Shown in pieces: positions 54,996 to 63,782 of a stretch of 64,000 nt of DNA. Origin of the DNA: Deefgea rivuli DSM 18356 (GTDB taxonomy: Bacteria; Pseudomonadota; Gammaproteobacteria; Burkholderiales; Chitinibacteraceae); NCBI RefSeq assembly GCF_000620145.1, contig NZ_KK211084.1, positions 35,405 to 99,404 on the forward strand, written 5' to 3'. Position numbers and translations under genes: made by a program. Under the pieces are notes generated by a model, which had not been told where the DNA came from, ran no database searches, and saw only the letters and a list, made by a program, of their open reading frames with translations. Position 1 is the first letter of the stretch. The number at the start of each line of letters is the position of its first letter.

Positions 54996-56807
54996 ATGCA
55001 CGCAGCTACAAATAATTTCCCATCGCGCCAAACCCTAATTCGCGCGCTAATCGTTGGCGCACTTAGCACAACACTAGTCGCTTGCGGCGGCGGCGGGCCA
55101 GGCGGTGCGGATCTGATTGCGGGGGGTAGTAGCGGCACTGGCGGTGGTGGAACAGCAACACCTGCACCATCTGCTATTCCGGGCGGCGCTTCAGCGACAG
55201 TAAAAATCGACAGTATTTCGGCAAGCTTAGCAAGCATTAGTGCCAATGCGAATACGACCATCTCAGTAATGCTTAGTAACAACGGCAAGGCTGCGGCAGG
55301 TGAAGCCGTTTCGTTCACATCAAAATGCGCAACTGCAGGCAAAGCAACCATTGATGCTAAAGTTGCAGCCGACTCAACTGGTAAAGCTGTCGCGTCTTAC
55401 ACAGACAAAGGTTGCGCGACTACCGACACAGTGACCGCCACCACATCAAACGGTCAATTCAAAAATATTGATATCGCGATTGCCGCACCAGTAGCAACCT
55501 CTTTACAATTTGGAGCAACAACACCAGCGGACGGCCTAATTACTCTTAAAGGCTATGGCTCAAATGCAAGACCAGATAGCGCGCAAGTTACTTTCAAGAT
55601 TGTAGATGCTGCAAACAATCCAATTGCAGGGCGTCAAGTCTCTTTTGCCCTAGACTCGCAGGCTGGTGGAATTACATTATCAGGTAGCAATCCAGTAACC
55701 ACGGACGCTAACGGCATGGCCACAGCGACGGTTATTGCAGGCTCTCAACCGACGACCGTCGTTGTAACTGCAACCTCAGGCAGTCTAGTTAGTGCATCAA
55801 ACAAATTATCTATTAGTTCCGGCGTTCCCGATGATGCGTCGATGTCAATTTCTGCCGACAAATTCAACCTCAACGGAGCACATCATGACGGTGAAGTTGC
55901 GAATGTTACTGTTCGTCTAGCCGATCACTTTGGTAATCCAATTCCAGACGGTACTCCGGTCACCTTCATTACTGATTACGGTGTAATTGGCAATGGAATC
56001 CAACAAACAGGCAGTTGCACTACCAAAGCAAATGCATGCACAGTGCAGCTCACATCACAAGGCCGTAAACCAAGCAATGGCCGTGTACACGTCCTCGCAC
56101 ACGCGCTTGGCGAAGAAACTTATACAGATAAGAATGCGAATAATGTCGCAGACCAAGATTCAGAGCTGAATTATAGAAGCACCATTGTGTCTACGGATAT
56201 TGGTGAAGCTTACCTCGACACAGATGAAAACAATACTTTCAATGGCCAAGATATGCTCATCGACTTCAACGATAACAAAGCATACGATGGTCCTGATGGG
56301 TACTTTAATGGCACGCTATGCAATAGCTCAACATTTGCCAAATGCGCCAAAGACGACTCATCACAACTCAACAGCCTAGGCAAGCAAGTCAAAAAACGCG
56401 TAAACATATTTAGAAATGCTGTATTTACCTTCTCAAGTGACCAAAACCCACAACTTGGAAGCGTAACTGGATCAACTGCCGGCGTGTGCGGCTCCACAAG
56501 CCAGATTACAGCAGTGATTAAAGATGAATTTGGTAACCCACTTCCAGCAGGTACAAAAATTACATTCGCGACCACTAGCGGTGCAGGCACAATTGCATCA
56601 GGTGGCACTCAAACAGTGAGTTCAGGTTCAATTCCTGCATCAGGCGCTATTGTCGATCAGAAAAACTCATTCCAATTCACATTAAAATTCGGCGCCTCAG
56701 CAGTGCCTTGTCCAACAGCAACCACAGGCACATTTGAGATTAGTGTGACATTCCCTACATCATCAACACCATTTATTTTCCCATCTCGTTCTTATACAAT
56801 TAACTAA
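54996..56807 (+). CDS. Large Ig-like (Big-1) lipoprotein with Ca-loop-like motifs
   Basis: A 603-residue predicted outer-surface lipoprotein: a signal peptide ends at the lipobox LVACGGGG, then a Gly/Ser/Thr linker. At least three invasin/Big-1-type Ig-like repeats follow, for example KAAAGEAVSFTSKCATAGKA, NPIAGRQVSFALDSQAGG and NPIPDGTPVTFITDYGVIGN. Residues about 375-435 carry three Asp-rich loops, DKNANNVADQDS, DTDENNTFNGQDM and DFNDNKAYDGPDG, that look like calcium-binding EF/dockerin loops. Four or more Cys may form disulfides. It looks like an adhesin or surface protein. Codon use is more AT-rich than its neighbours. A terminator follows. Confidence 0.8.
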   Translation: MHAATNNFPSRQTLIRALIVGALSTTLVACGGGGPGGADLIAGGSSGTGGGGTATPAPSAIPGGASATVKIDSISASLASISANANTTISVMLSNNGKAAAGEAVSFTSKCATAGKATIDAKVAADSTGKAVASYTDKGCATTDTVTATTSNGQFKNIDIAIAAPVATSLQFGATTPADGLITLKGYGSNARPDSAQVTFKIVDAANNPIAGRQVSFALDSQAGGITLSGSNPVTTDANGMATATVIAGSQPTTVVVTATSGSLVSASNKLSISSGVPDDASMSISADKFNLNGAHHDGEVANVTVRLADHFGNPIPDGTPVTFITDYGVIGNGIQQTGSCTTKANACTVQLTSQGRKPSNGRVHVLAHALGEETYTDKNANNVADQDSELNYRSTIVSTDIGEAYLDTDENNTFNGQDMLIDFNDNKAYDGPDGYFNGTLCNSSTFAKCAKDDSSQLNSLGKQVKKRVNIFRNAVFTFSSDQNPQLGSVTGSTAGVCGSTSQITAVIKDEFGNPLPAGTKITFATTSGAGTIASGGTQTVSSGSIPASGAIVDQKNSFQFTLKFGASAVPCPTATTGTFEISVTFPTSSTPFIFPSRSYTIN

Positions 56808-56823
56808 TCAGATTCAAAACCAA

Positions 56824-56851
56824 AAATCGCCACTCAATGTGGCGGTTTTTT
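56824..56851 (+). terminator. Terminator of the Ig-like lipoprotein gene
   Basis: AATCGCCAC and GTGGCGGTT pair around TCAAT, with a T-run directly after, 17 bases past the stop. Confidence 0.85.
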
Positions 56852-57051
56852 ACGTTTTAATTCAACGATTACCTAGTAAGTAACATTGATCCATAAGTAT
56901 GAAAGAAAACTTACTTTGATTTTCATGGAAGCAAATAAGTTTGCTCCCATAAATTTAAATCAGTTATTCGTAACGACCTACTTATGTCCTCAAGGAGGGG
57001 AAACTACAAATCATATATCTTATGCATCAGCACTAAACAAGTGCTCAAACC

Positions 57052-57924
57052 CTAAGCCGCACTGTGCGACAACTCAAAATCGATTTGCTTAGCGATCACT
57101 GCCGCTTGACCTTGGGTGAGCAAAATATTCGGGAACGCAGGTTGCGTCATATCGCCAATCGCAAACACACCATCCAATAGCGCGCCTGCGGCGGTTTTTA
57201 GCGTGGGAAAGGCTTTGAGTTGCGGTGAGACTTGATAGCCAAAATACACGGCGGCGTAATCGTAATGCTCGCCTTGCACGACCACACCTTCTGCGGTCGC
57301 TGCGAGTGCAAATTCTTGGTAATCGGTTTTGAGCACAATCGTCGGCTGCTGTTGCAATTGTTGCAGCAGCGCCGCCGATGCGCGCAGTTTGCCACGCACC
57401 AGCATCGTCACCGCCACGCCCATTTCAGCCAAAATCAGCGCATGATCGGCGGCATTATCGCCACCACCCAGCACCGCAACGCGTTGCCCGGCTGCAATAT
57501 GGGCGATTTTTTGCAGGCCAGCGCCGACAATCACTCGCTCAGATTCTGGAAATGGTGAAAATGGTGTAGCTCCGCAAGCAAACACCAGCTTTTTGGCGTG
57601 AATCAATTCGCCGTTGCTCAAGCTGCAAACAAAATTACCCTGACTCAAATCAGTCCCCACTTGCACCATATCCAATTGCGTCGCCAGTGAGCAATGTTCC
57701 GTATCAATCTGCGCGGCCATCGCCGCCAAATAATCGCGCCCCGACATCGCGGCCTGCCCCGGTATCCATTTCAAAATATATTGGCTACTCGCCAAAGGCC
57801 CGCCCAGCGCTGCTTCGCGCTCGACGATGCGCCATGTGCGACCCAGCCCAGTCAGCCATTGCGCCAGCGTCAGCCCGCCCACGCCGCCGCCGATAATCAG
57901 TACATCCACATTGCGTTCTAACAT
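57052..57924 (-). CDS. FAD-dependent oxidoreductase (thioredoxin reductase-like)
   Basis: A 290-residue pyridine nucleotide-disulfide oxidoreductase-fold flavoprotein. The start at 57924 follows GGTGA and gives MLERNVDVLIIGGGVGGLTL, the FAD GxGxxG site. A second Rossmann motif is VAVLGGGDNAADHAL. The C-terminal AIGDMTQPAFPNILLTQG matches the FAD-binding GD motif. The CxxC active site of thioredoxin reductase is absent, so it resembles ferredoxin/flavodoxin-NADP+ reductase type 2 or a related oxidoreductase. It is divergent from the midA-like gene. Substrate unknown. Confidence 0.85.
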   Translation of the reverse strand: MLERNVDVLIIGGGVGGLTLAQWLTGLGRTWRIVEREAALGGPLASSQYILKWIPGQAAMSGRDYLAAMAAQIDTEHCSLATQLDMVQVGTDLSQGNFVCSLSNGELIHAKKLVFACGATPFSPFPESERVIVGAGLQKIAHIAAGQRVAVLGGGDNAADHALILAEMGVAVTMLVRGKLRASAALLQQLQQQPTIVLKTDYQEFALAATAEGVVVQGEHYDYAAVYFGYQVSPQLKAFPTLKTAAGALLDGVFAIGDMTQPAFPNILLTQGQAAVIAKQIDFELSHSAA

Positions 57925-58052
57925 AGTGACTTCACCATCATTGATGCCATTCATTAAATTTTGCCCGAATTGATCTGCGGCAACTGCGCTGCCAGCGCGC
58001 GCAACAATGCTAAAATCGCCCACACGACTATCCCCGCCATAAAGCCAGCCCT

Positions 58053-59231
58053 ATGAATCCACAACAGGCACAACTGCCCGCCCCTTCCGCCGAAGCACTC
58101 ATCGCCAGCCAAACGCTATGCCAACACATTGCCGAGCAGATTGATGCTGCGGACGGCTGGATTAGCTTTGCCGATTTTATGCGCCACGCGATGTACACGC
58201 CGGGGCTGGGTTATTACAGCGGCGGCGCGACCAAGTTTGGCGGTGCGGGCGATTTTATTACCGCCCCTGAAATCTCGCCGCTATTTGGCGGCAGCGTCGC
58301 CGCCACCGTAGCGCATATTCTCGCTGAAACTGGCGGTGGCGTGCTGGAAATTGGCGCAGGAACGGGGCAACTCGCGGCACAGATTTTAGCTGAACTCGAG
58401 CGGCGCAACGCGCTGCCGGAACACTATGCCATTTTGGAGCTTTCCGGCCAACTGCGCGAGCGCCAACGCCAGACTTTGCACACTTTAGTGCCGCATTTGG
58501 TCGCGAAAGTGCAGTGGTTGGATGCGCTGCCGACTGATTTTGTCGGCGTCATACTCGGCAATGAAGTGCTCGACGCGATGCCATGCGAGCTGGTGCAATT
58601 TGCTGATGAGGAGAGTGGAAATAGCGAATGGCAGCAACGCGGCGTAACAGTCAGCCAAGATGGTTTTGCGATGCAAAATCGCCCAATTTCAGATGCCAAA
58701 CTGCTTGCCGCCTGCACGCCGCTACCGCAAATCCCGCTCTACACCAGCGAAATCCACCTGGAAGCGCAAGGCTTTATCGCCGCGCTCGCCGCCAGCCTGC
58801 AACGCGGCCTGATTTTGCTCATCGATTACGGCTTCCCGCTGCGCGAGTATTACCACCCCGAACGCAGTATGGGCACACTGATCGGCCACTATCGCCATCA
58901 TACGATTCACGACCCGTTCTTTTACCCCGGCCTCACTGACCTAACGTGCCATGTGGATTTTACTGCGATGTATACGGCTGCAGAGCAAAACCAACTTAGC
59001 CTAGAAGGCTATACCTCACAGGCTAGCTTTTTGCTGGATGCAGGTATCTTGAATTTGGCCGAGCAACTGCCAACCGAAAGTATCGATTACATGAAAACCG
59101 CTGCGGCGATCCAAAAACTCACCACACATGCCGAAATGGGCGAGATTTTCAAAGTCATCGCGTTTTCTAAAGGCCTGACCGGCGACACAGCACCAGGTTT
59201 ACGCGGGCGGGATCGATCTGGGGAATTGTGA
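58053..59231 (+). CDS. SAM-dependent methyltransferase, MidA/NDUFAF7-like
   Basis: A 392-residue class I methyltransferase of the MidA family (DUF185), relatives of the mitochondrial NDUFAF7 that methylates an arginine of complex I. Signatures are GDFITAPEISPLFGGSVA, VLEIGAGTGQLAAQIL for SAM binding, VILGNEVLDAMP, and LLIDYGFPLREYYHPERSMG. It is soluble and complete. The bacterial substrate is not established. It is divergent from the flavoprotein gene, and a repeat-rich gap follows. Confidence 0.88.
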   Translation: MNPQQAQLPAPSAEALIASQTLCQHIAEQIDAADGWISFADFMRHAMYTPGLGYYSGGATKFGGAGDFITAPEISPLFGGSVAATVAHILAETGGGVLEIGAGTGQLAAQILAELERRNALPEHYAILELSGQLRERQRQTLHTLVPHLVAKVQWLDALPTDFVGVILGNEVLDAMPCELVQFADEESGNSEWQQRGVTVSQDGFAMQNRPISDAKLLAACTPLPQIPLYTSEIHLEAQGFIAALAASLQRGLILLIDYGFPLREYYHPERSMGTLIGHYRHHTIHDPFFYPGLTDLTCHVDFTAMYTAAEQNQLSLEGYTSQASFLLDAGILNLAEQLPTESIDYMKTAAAIQKLTTHAEMGEIFKVIAFSKGLTGDTAPGLRGRDRSGEL

Positions 59232-59640
59232 AGGAACTAATTAAAGTGCCTTCGGCACGGTGTTTTACAGTCGCAATCCGCGACGGGGACTTACTTTCTT
59301 TGCTTCGCCAAAGAAAGTAAGCAAAGAAAGGCGACCCGGGCGCGCCCAGCTCCGCTGTGCCCTCGATCGATCGTGAGCCAAACGATAAAACTGTTTGTCT
59401 CTCTCCTCACTCGGTGCGCTTGGACGGGATTTTAAGCCCCAGCTCAACGAGCGCGGCACAGCATTAACACCAAATCTGAGCATCACCAGAAAAACCACGA
59501 AAAAATCTAAAACCAAAAGCACTTCTGACATTTTGCCTTTCTTTCGTGCCTTTCGCACCCCAAGGGTATTTCCTGCGGGGCATGTATTTCGTGGACTTTG
59601 ATTTTTTGATACAGAATCGTTAACGAGCCAGCGCGAAGCC
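59232..59640. repeat. Intergenic hairpin cluster, diverged relative of the 61.4/63.8 kb repeats
   Basis: A 409-bp gap with no gene. A hairpin of ACTTTCTTTG and CAAAGAAAGT at about 59292-59322 is followed by GCAAAGAAAGGCGACCC, then CTCCTCACTCGGTGCGCTTG and CCCAGCTCAACGAGCGC. The same order (hairpin, GCAAAAGAAGG, CTCGCTCGGCGCG, AGCTCGACGAG) is found in the 218-bp repeats at 61404 and 63783, so this is probably a distant member. Its right part carries TTTCGTGCCTTTCG, as in the 17.6-kb repeat. Confidence 0.5.
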
Positions 59641-60195
59641 TTAAGCCGCAACACACTCCGCCTTCACTGCCATCAACAATTTTCGTTTCGCCAAAAACTC
59701 CGGCTGAAAAATGCACATGCGGATCACGTCGCGGTATTCGCCGTTGACGAAAAATTCACTGCGCAAAATCCCTTCTTCGTGAAAACCTTGCTTCTTATAA
59801 ATATGAATCGCCGCCGCATTTTCGGTATCGACGATCAGCGCCAGTTTGTATAAATTCAGCGTCGTAAACGCATAATTTTGCGCCAGCGCCGTCGCGATGG
59901 ATGCGTAACCTAGACCTTGAAATTCGGGCGCGATAATGATTTGAAAATCGGCGCGGCGATGAATGTGGTTAATGCCCACCAGCTCGACCAAACCCACGCA
60001 CTGCCCTGCCATTTCTAAAATAAAGCGCCGCTCGGTCTGATCGTGAATGTGCTTATCGTACAGATCGACCAGCTCAACAAAGGCCTCGTACGGCTCGGTA
60101 AACCAGTAATGCATCACCGATTCATTGTTATCCAGCACGTGAACAAAACGTAAATCTTCGCGCTCTAAAGGGCGTAATTGCAATTGCGACATCAT
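59641..60195 (-). CDS. speG: Spermidine N1-acetyltransferase
   Basis: GNAT acetyltransferase acting on spermidine and spermine with acetyl-CoA, preventing polyamine excess. From the tandem ATG at 60195/60192 it reads [24 protein letters not shown], close to E. coli Spe[25 protein letters not shown] and [19 protein letters not shown] (acetyl-CoA binding) and [14 protein letters not shown] are conserved. The frame continues 54 bases upstream without SpeG similarity. It is a dodecamer-forming family. A spermidine-synthase-like gene lies 6 kb away. Confidence 0.95.
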   Translation of the reverse strand: MMSQLQLRPLEREDLRFVHVLDNNESVMHYWFTEPYEAFVELVDLYDKHIHDQTERRFILEMAGQCVGLVELVGINHIHRRADFQIIIAPEFQGLGYASIATALAQNYAFTTLNLYKLALIVDTENAAAIHIYKKQGFHEEGILRSEFFVNGEYRDVIRMCIFQPEFLAKRKLLMAVKAECVAA

Positions 60196-60423
60196 CAAAC
60201 TCGGGTATTGAATTAAAGATGGACTACGCGCCAAGCCGCCAAGTTCCAAGCAAACGGCCAGATGTAAATACTACCCAGAGCCCCGCCCAACACAAATCTC
60301 ACCCCACACTCAGTAGTGTCATCCAATTACTGTATTTTGGTGCGCGAGCTGTTAGGCGTCACATTAATTACGTAAAATTACGCTTCGCGGCGCACACGCC
60401 AGAACATTGAACAAGGATCAACT

Positions 60424-61239
60424 GTGGGTACGACTTGGGTGAGAATCAATCGGCTGCTGCTATTTGTGCTGCATGTGATTTACGGCATGGCGGTGGTGCG
60501 CTTTCGCTTTTCCCATATGAGTGAACAAGCGCGGCTGCTGAAAACCCAGCGCTGGTCGCAGCAATTGGCTAAAAAACTCGGCATTCGCGTCAAAGTCTTC
60601 GGCCGAGCGACGCCACTGCATCCGGCCAATTGCATGCTGATTTCAAATCACATTTCATGGTTTGATATTTTTGCGATCAATAGCGTCACCGTCGCCCGCT
60701 TTGTCGCGCGTGCCGATGTGCAGCATTGGCCGGTCGTTGGCATGCTGTGCAAAGGCGCAGGCACGGTGTTTATCGACCGCGAAAAAGTGCGCGACGCGCA
60801 GCGCGTGAATGCCAGCATCAGCACCGCGCTCAATAATCAGGAATGCATCGCGTTTTTTCCTGAGGGCACGACGACCAATGGGCAAGAATTGCGCCCGTTT
60901 AAAGCCTCGCTAATCCAAAGCGCGTTTGAAACCAATGCCACGATCCAGCCGATTTATCTGCGTTACACCAATGGCGCAGGCGACTATTCGCTTGATGCGG
61001 CGTATATCGACGATATGAGCATCACCGATTCGCTCTGGCTCATCACCGGCTCGCGGCAGCTGTGTATCGAAATCCACTTTTTAGAGCAATTAACGCCCGA
61101 GGGGCACGATAGACGCACCTTGAATAAAGAAGTGGAAGCGATGATTCGGGCGAAGCATGAGAGTTTAATGGGGATTGCGGAGTTGCAGCGGCAGGCGGGA
61201 GCGCTGGGTGTGGATGAGGCGGTCGCCTCGGCAGGTTGA
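60424..61239 (+). CDS. Second PlsC-like acyltransferase
   Basis: A 271-residue 1-acyl-glycerol-phosphate acyltransferase family protein with GTG start at 60424. The catalytic motif is NHISWFD (HxxxxD form His-Ile-Ser-Trp-Phe-Asp), followed by the acceptor motif FFPEGTTTNGQELRPFK. A single N-terminal hydrophobic segment precedes these. Unlike the 6.6-kb PlsC it keeps the canonical Asp. The substrate could be a lysophospholipid or an ornithine-lipid or other lyso-lipid; context does not decide. It is monocistronic and is followed by a family B palindrome. Confidence 0.88.
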   Translation: MGTTWVRINRLLLFVLHVIYGMAVVRFRFSHMSEQARLLKTQRWSQQLAKKLGIRVKVFGRATPLHPANCMLISNHISWFDIFAINSVTVARFVARADVQHWPVVGMLCKGAGTVFIDREKVRDAQRVNASISTALNNQECIAFFPEGTTTNGQELRPFKASLIQSAFETNATIQPIYLRYTNGAGDYSLDAAYIDDMSITDSLWLITGSRQLCIEIHFLEQLTPEGHDRRTLNKEVEAMIRAKHESLMGIAELQRQAGALGVDEAVASAG

Positions 61240-61248
61240 GAGTTTGTA

Positions 61249-61302
61249 TTGGGTATTGCTTGCTAGGCTTTTTATATAAAAGGCTGCAATCAAATACATA
61301 TC
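61249..61302. repeat. Dispersed palindromic repeat family B, copy 5
   Basis: TTGGGTATTGCTTGCTAGGC, then a TTTTTATATAAAA core, then GGCTGCAATCAAATACATA. The right end has decayed (TACATA instead of TACCCATA). It lies just downstream of the second PlsC-like gene. Confidence 0.6.
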
Positions 61303-61403
61303 ATCGTAGATTGGGCTTTAACCCAACAATTCACTCTGCAGAGCATCTTCAACTCATACGTTGGCGTTCTTTTCACGCTGAGTCGCGCTAATGCCGCGCG
61401 GCA

Positions 61404-61621
61404 CTGACTTTTCTTGAACGGCCAAGAAAAGTAAGCAAAAGAAGGCCGCCCTAGTATCTGCGTCCGACTTCGTCGGATGCCCTCGCTGCGGACAATCGGC
61501 AAGGCGGCGGGTTTTAACAAAACAGAACCCGCCGACCCCTCCTTGCCGCTTGTTCCTCGCTCGGCGCGATACAAGGAATCTTGTGCAGCTCGACGAGGTT
61601 TACTATTAAGTCGATGTATTG
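61404..61621. repeat. Left copy of a 218-bp inverted repeat flanking the DUF262 gene
   Basis: Its reverse complement matches 63783-64000 over its full 218 bp with no net indel; by eye about 12 mismatches (about 94% identity), most of them in the inner 60 bp. It contains three nested hairpins: CTTTTCTTG...CAAGAAAAG, CCGACTTCGTCGG, and GGCGGGTT...AACCCGCC. No ORF is credible. It lies in the 618-bp gap before the DUF262 gene. Confidence 0.9.
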
Positions 61622-61857
61622 ATGGCTGAACATTACAGATAAAGGCGTGTAGAAAATACATCTACGCCGAAGGCATAACGCCAATTCATTTGAATATTCT
61701 GCCGCATAAACAGGAATCAATAAGCTCAAACCAGCTTACTGGATTATTGCCTGAGCGCCAAGAAAGCATGTGTGATAAAGTTTATCCACAATAACCCACT
61801 GCACAGAAATAATTCTGCATATGCGCCTTTTATCCCACTTTTCAAAAAGAGCTAAAA
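61622..61857. other. Spacer before the DUF262 gene
   Basis: AT-rich leader of the gene at 61858. A putative promoter region lies between about 61740 and 61820; a purine-rich AAAGAGCTAAAA before the ATG may be the ribosome-binding site. No other gene is recognised. Confidence 0.45.
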
Positions 61858-63633
61858 ATGATTGAATCTCCACGAGGTATGACAGTAATGGAGGCTTATG
61901 AATTGTATAGAAACAATAAACTATTCATAAACCGCAGGTATCAAAGAAAACTTGTATGGAGTAAAAAAGAGAAAAAAGATTTAATTGATTCAATTATGCA
62001 GCAGTACCCGATACCATTAGTATTACTTGCCGCATCCCAAGATAACTATGAAATCATTGATGGAATGCAAAGACTAAATGCAATTTTTGGATTCATAGAA
62101 AACCACTTCCCAATTGAAATTAATGGTATTGAAGTATGGTTTAATATTTCAGACTATCCATTTGCACAGACACAAGTTAACAAAGAAATCATATCAAAAA
62201 AAATTGATGTTGACTTTCTTCTTCAAGAACAAGTATCCGCATTTATTCAGTACCCCTTTCCTGTTACCATATTTAAAACAGGAAGTACTGATGAAATCAA
62301 TGAAACATTTAGAAGAATAAATTCAACAGGAATTAAACTATCACCCCAAGAAGTTAGACAAGCAGGGAATGTATCAAAGTTTTCAACATTAGTTAGAACT
62401 ATTGCATCTGAAATCCGTGGTGATGCCTCAAGAGACATTCTTCCTTTACAAGACATGCCAGAAATCAGTATCGACTCAAATATTTCTAAGCACCAATATG
62501 GGATATTGGCTGAAGAAACATTCTGGTGCAAGCATGGCATTATGAATGTTTCTGACCTAAAAGAAAGTGCCGATGAGCAATTAATTTCTGATTTAATTTT
62601 ATCTTGCTCATTAGGGACTCCATTTCCTGCAAGTAAAGTTGCCTTCGACAATTACTATGGTAGCGGAACAAATGATAAATCGAAAGAAATCGAAGTAAAA
62701 ATCAATGCCATTGGTCAAGAAAACATTAGAACAAACTTACTTACTGTATTCTCTGAAATATCTAACTTTGTAGATCATCATTTAAAAGGAGTCCGTCTAA
62801 AGAATGTTCTAAATCCGTCTTCGGGAAGCAACCCAGTAAAAGAACCATTCTATACTTTATTTATGGCATTCTACGACTTAATTATTAACAATAATAAAAA
62901 ACCGTTCAACCACGAACAAATTAAAAAATCAATTACTGACATTAGCTCAAAACTAGTAAAGTCGAGCAACTACACCACAACCGCTGACCGCGTAAATAAT
63001 ATAAATATTTGCAAAGGATTGATACAGGATTATTTCAAAAACTCTGACTCTACCTTTAGAAGTGCCACATCTTATATTATGGACTTTCAAGCATACTTAA
63101 TGAAATCAAAGACTGAGGCTGCGATTTATGATTTCAAGCAGGGATTTTATAAGCTTGATCAAGAAAACAGATCATTTGATGAAGATAGCTTTTATAAAAT
63201 ACTCTGTAATATTTCTGCCATGGCAAACCTTGGTAAGGGTAAAACTGGATTTTTATTTATTGGCGTAACCGATAAACTTGCAGATACTAAACGTGTAGCT
63301 CAATTAGATTCTATTAATGACATACCTAGTTATCATGAGTTTGGTATTGTTGGATTAGAGAGAGAAGCAAAAATAAAAAAAGTAACATTGGATAGCTATA
63401 TTGCGGAAATAACACGAAGACTTAGCGTTTCTGAATTAGATGCGGGCTTAAAAACTAGAGTGACCAAAGATTTGACCCCAATAACATACCATGGGAACAC
63501 CGTATTAATGATTAAAGTGGTATGCGGAGTAGAACCTGTTTATTTCGATGACAAACTATATCAACGAGACGGGGCAAATTGTGTTGAAGTTAAAGGCTCA
63601 AAACAAAAAGAAATTTTCAAACTTTTTGTATAA
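61858..63633 (+). CDS. DUF262 plus Schlafen AlbA_2-like fusion protein, AT-rich
   Basis: A 591-residue protein. Residues about 10-210 are a DUF262 (GmrSD N-terminal, ParB-like) domain: RRYQRKLVWS (27-36), IIDGMQRLNAI with DGMQR at 68-72 (Met replaces the usual Gln in DGQQR), and FRRINSTGIKLSPQEVRQA (from 151). Residues 210-410 are helical and unassigned. Residues about 415-535 resemble the Schlafen AlbA_2 nucleic-acid-binding/nuclease-like domain: EAAIYDFKQGF, then ISAMANLGKGKTGFLFIGVTD near 452. There is no HNH (DUF1524) domain, unlike GmrD. G+C is far below that of the neighbours, consistent with transfer. A nucleotide-sensing effector against phage or foreign DNA is a reasonable hypothesis; function is unproven. 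Confidence 0.8.
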   Translation: MIESPRGMTVMEAYELYRNNKLFINRRYQRKLVWSKKEKKDLIDSIMQQYPIPLVLLAASQDNYEIIDGMQRLNAIFGFIENHFPIEINGIEVWFNISDYPFAQTQVNKEIISKKIDVDFLLQEQVSAFIQYPFPVTIFKTGSTDEINETFRRINSTGIKLSPQEVRQAGNVSKFSTLVRTIASEIRGDASRDILPLQDMPEISIDSNISKHQYGILAEETFWCKHGIMNVSDLKESADEQLISDLILSCSLGTPFPASKVAFDNYYGSGTNDKSKEIEVKINAIGQENIRTNLLTVFSEISNFVDHHLKGVRLKNVLNPSSGSNPVKEPFYTLFMAFYDLIINNNKKPFNHEQIKKSITDISSKLVKSSNYTTTADRVNNINICKGLIQDYFKNSDSTFRSATSYIMDFQAYLMKSKTEAAIYDFKQGFYKLDQENRSFDEDSFYKILCNISAMANLGKGKTGFLFIGVTDKLADTKRVAQLDSINDIPSYHEFGIVGLEREAKIKKVTLDSYIAEITRRLSVSELDAGLKTRVTKDLTPITYHGNTVLMIKVVCGVEPVYFDDKLYQRDGANCVEVKGSKQKEIFKLFV

Positions 63634-63639
63634 ACAGCC

Positions 63640-63735
63640 ATGTAGGGCGGGTTAGGTTTATCAACCCGCGCTGATCTGAGTGTGTGAGATCGAAATCAGA
63701 TTGGCGGGTTACGCCTTCGGCTAACCCGCCCTAAG
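63640..63735. repeat. Hairpin repeat downstream of DUF262 gene
   Basis: TGTAGGGCGGGTTAGG and GGCTAACCCGCCCTAA pair over about 16 bp around an interior with AACCCGC and GCGGGTT. It is of the same general class as 7936-8005, and may end DUF262 transcription. Confidence 0.7.
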
Positions 63736-63782
63736 GCATCAATGTATTTGATTATAGCCCTTTACCTACAAGGCCTAGCTGG

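Noticed and set aside
54962..55351. Minus-strand frame over the start of the Ig-like lipoprotein
   Set aside because: The plus-strand lipoprotein has signal peptide, lipobox and terminator; the minus frame is Pro/Ala-rich shadow.
56886..57092. 68-codon frame between lipoprotein and flavoprotein genes
   Set aside because: Overlaps the flavoprotein's 3' end, has no ribosome-binding site or motif, and is in an AT-rich gap where chance frames are expected.
61404..61729. Short minus-strand frames in the left 218-bp repeat
   Set aside because: They cover hairpins and repeat sequence and have no conserved start or motif; the repeat occurs in both orientations.
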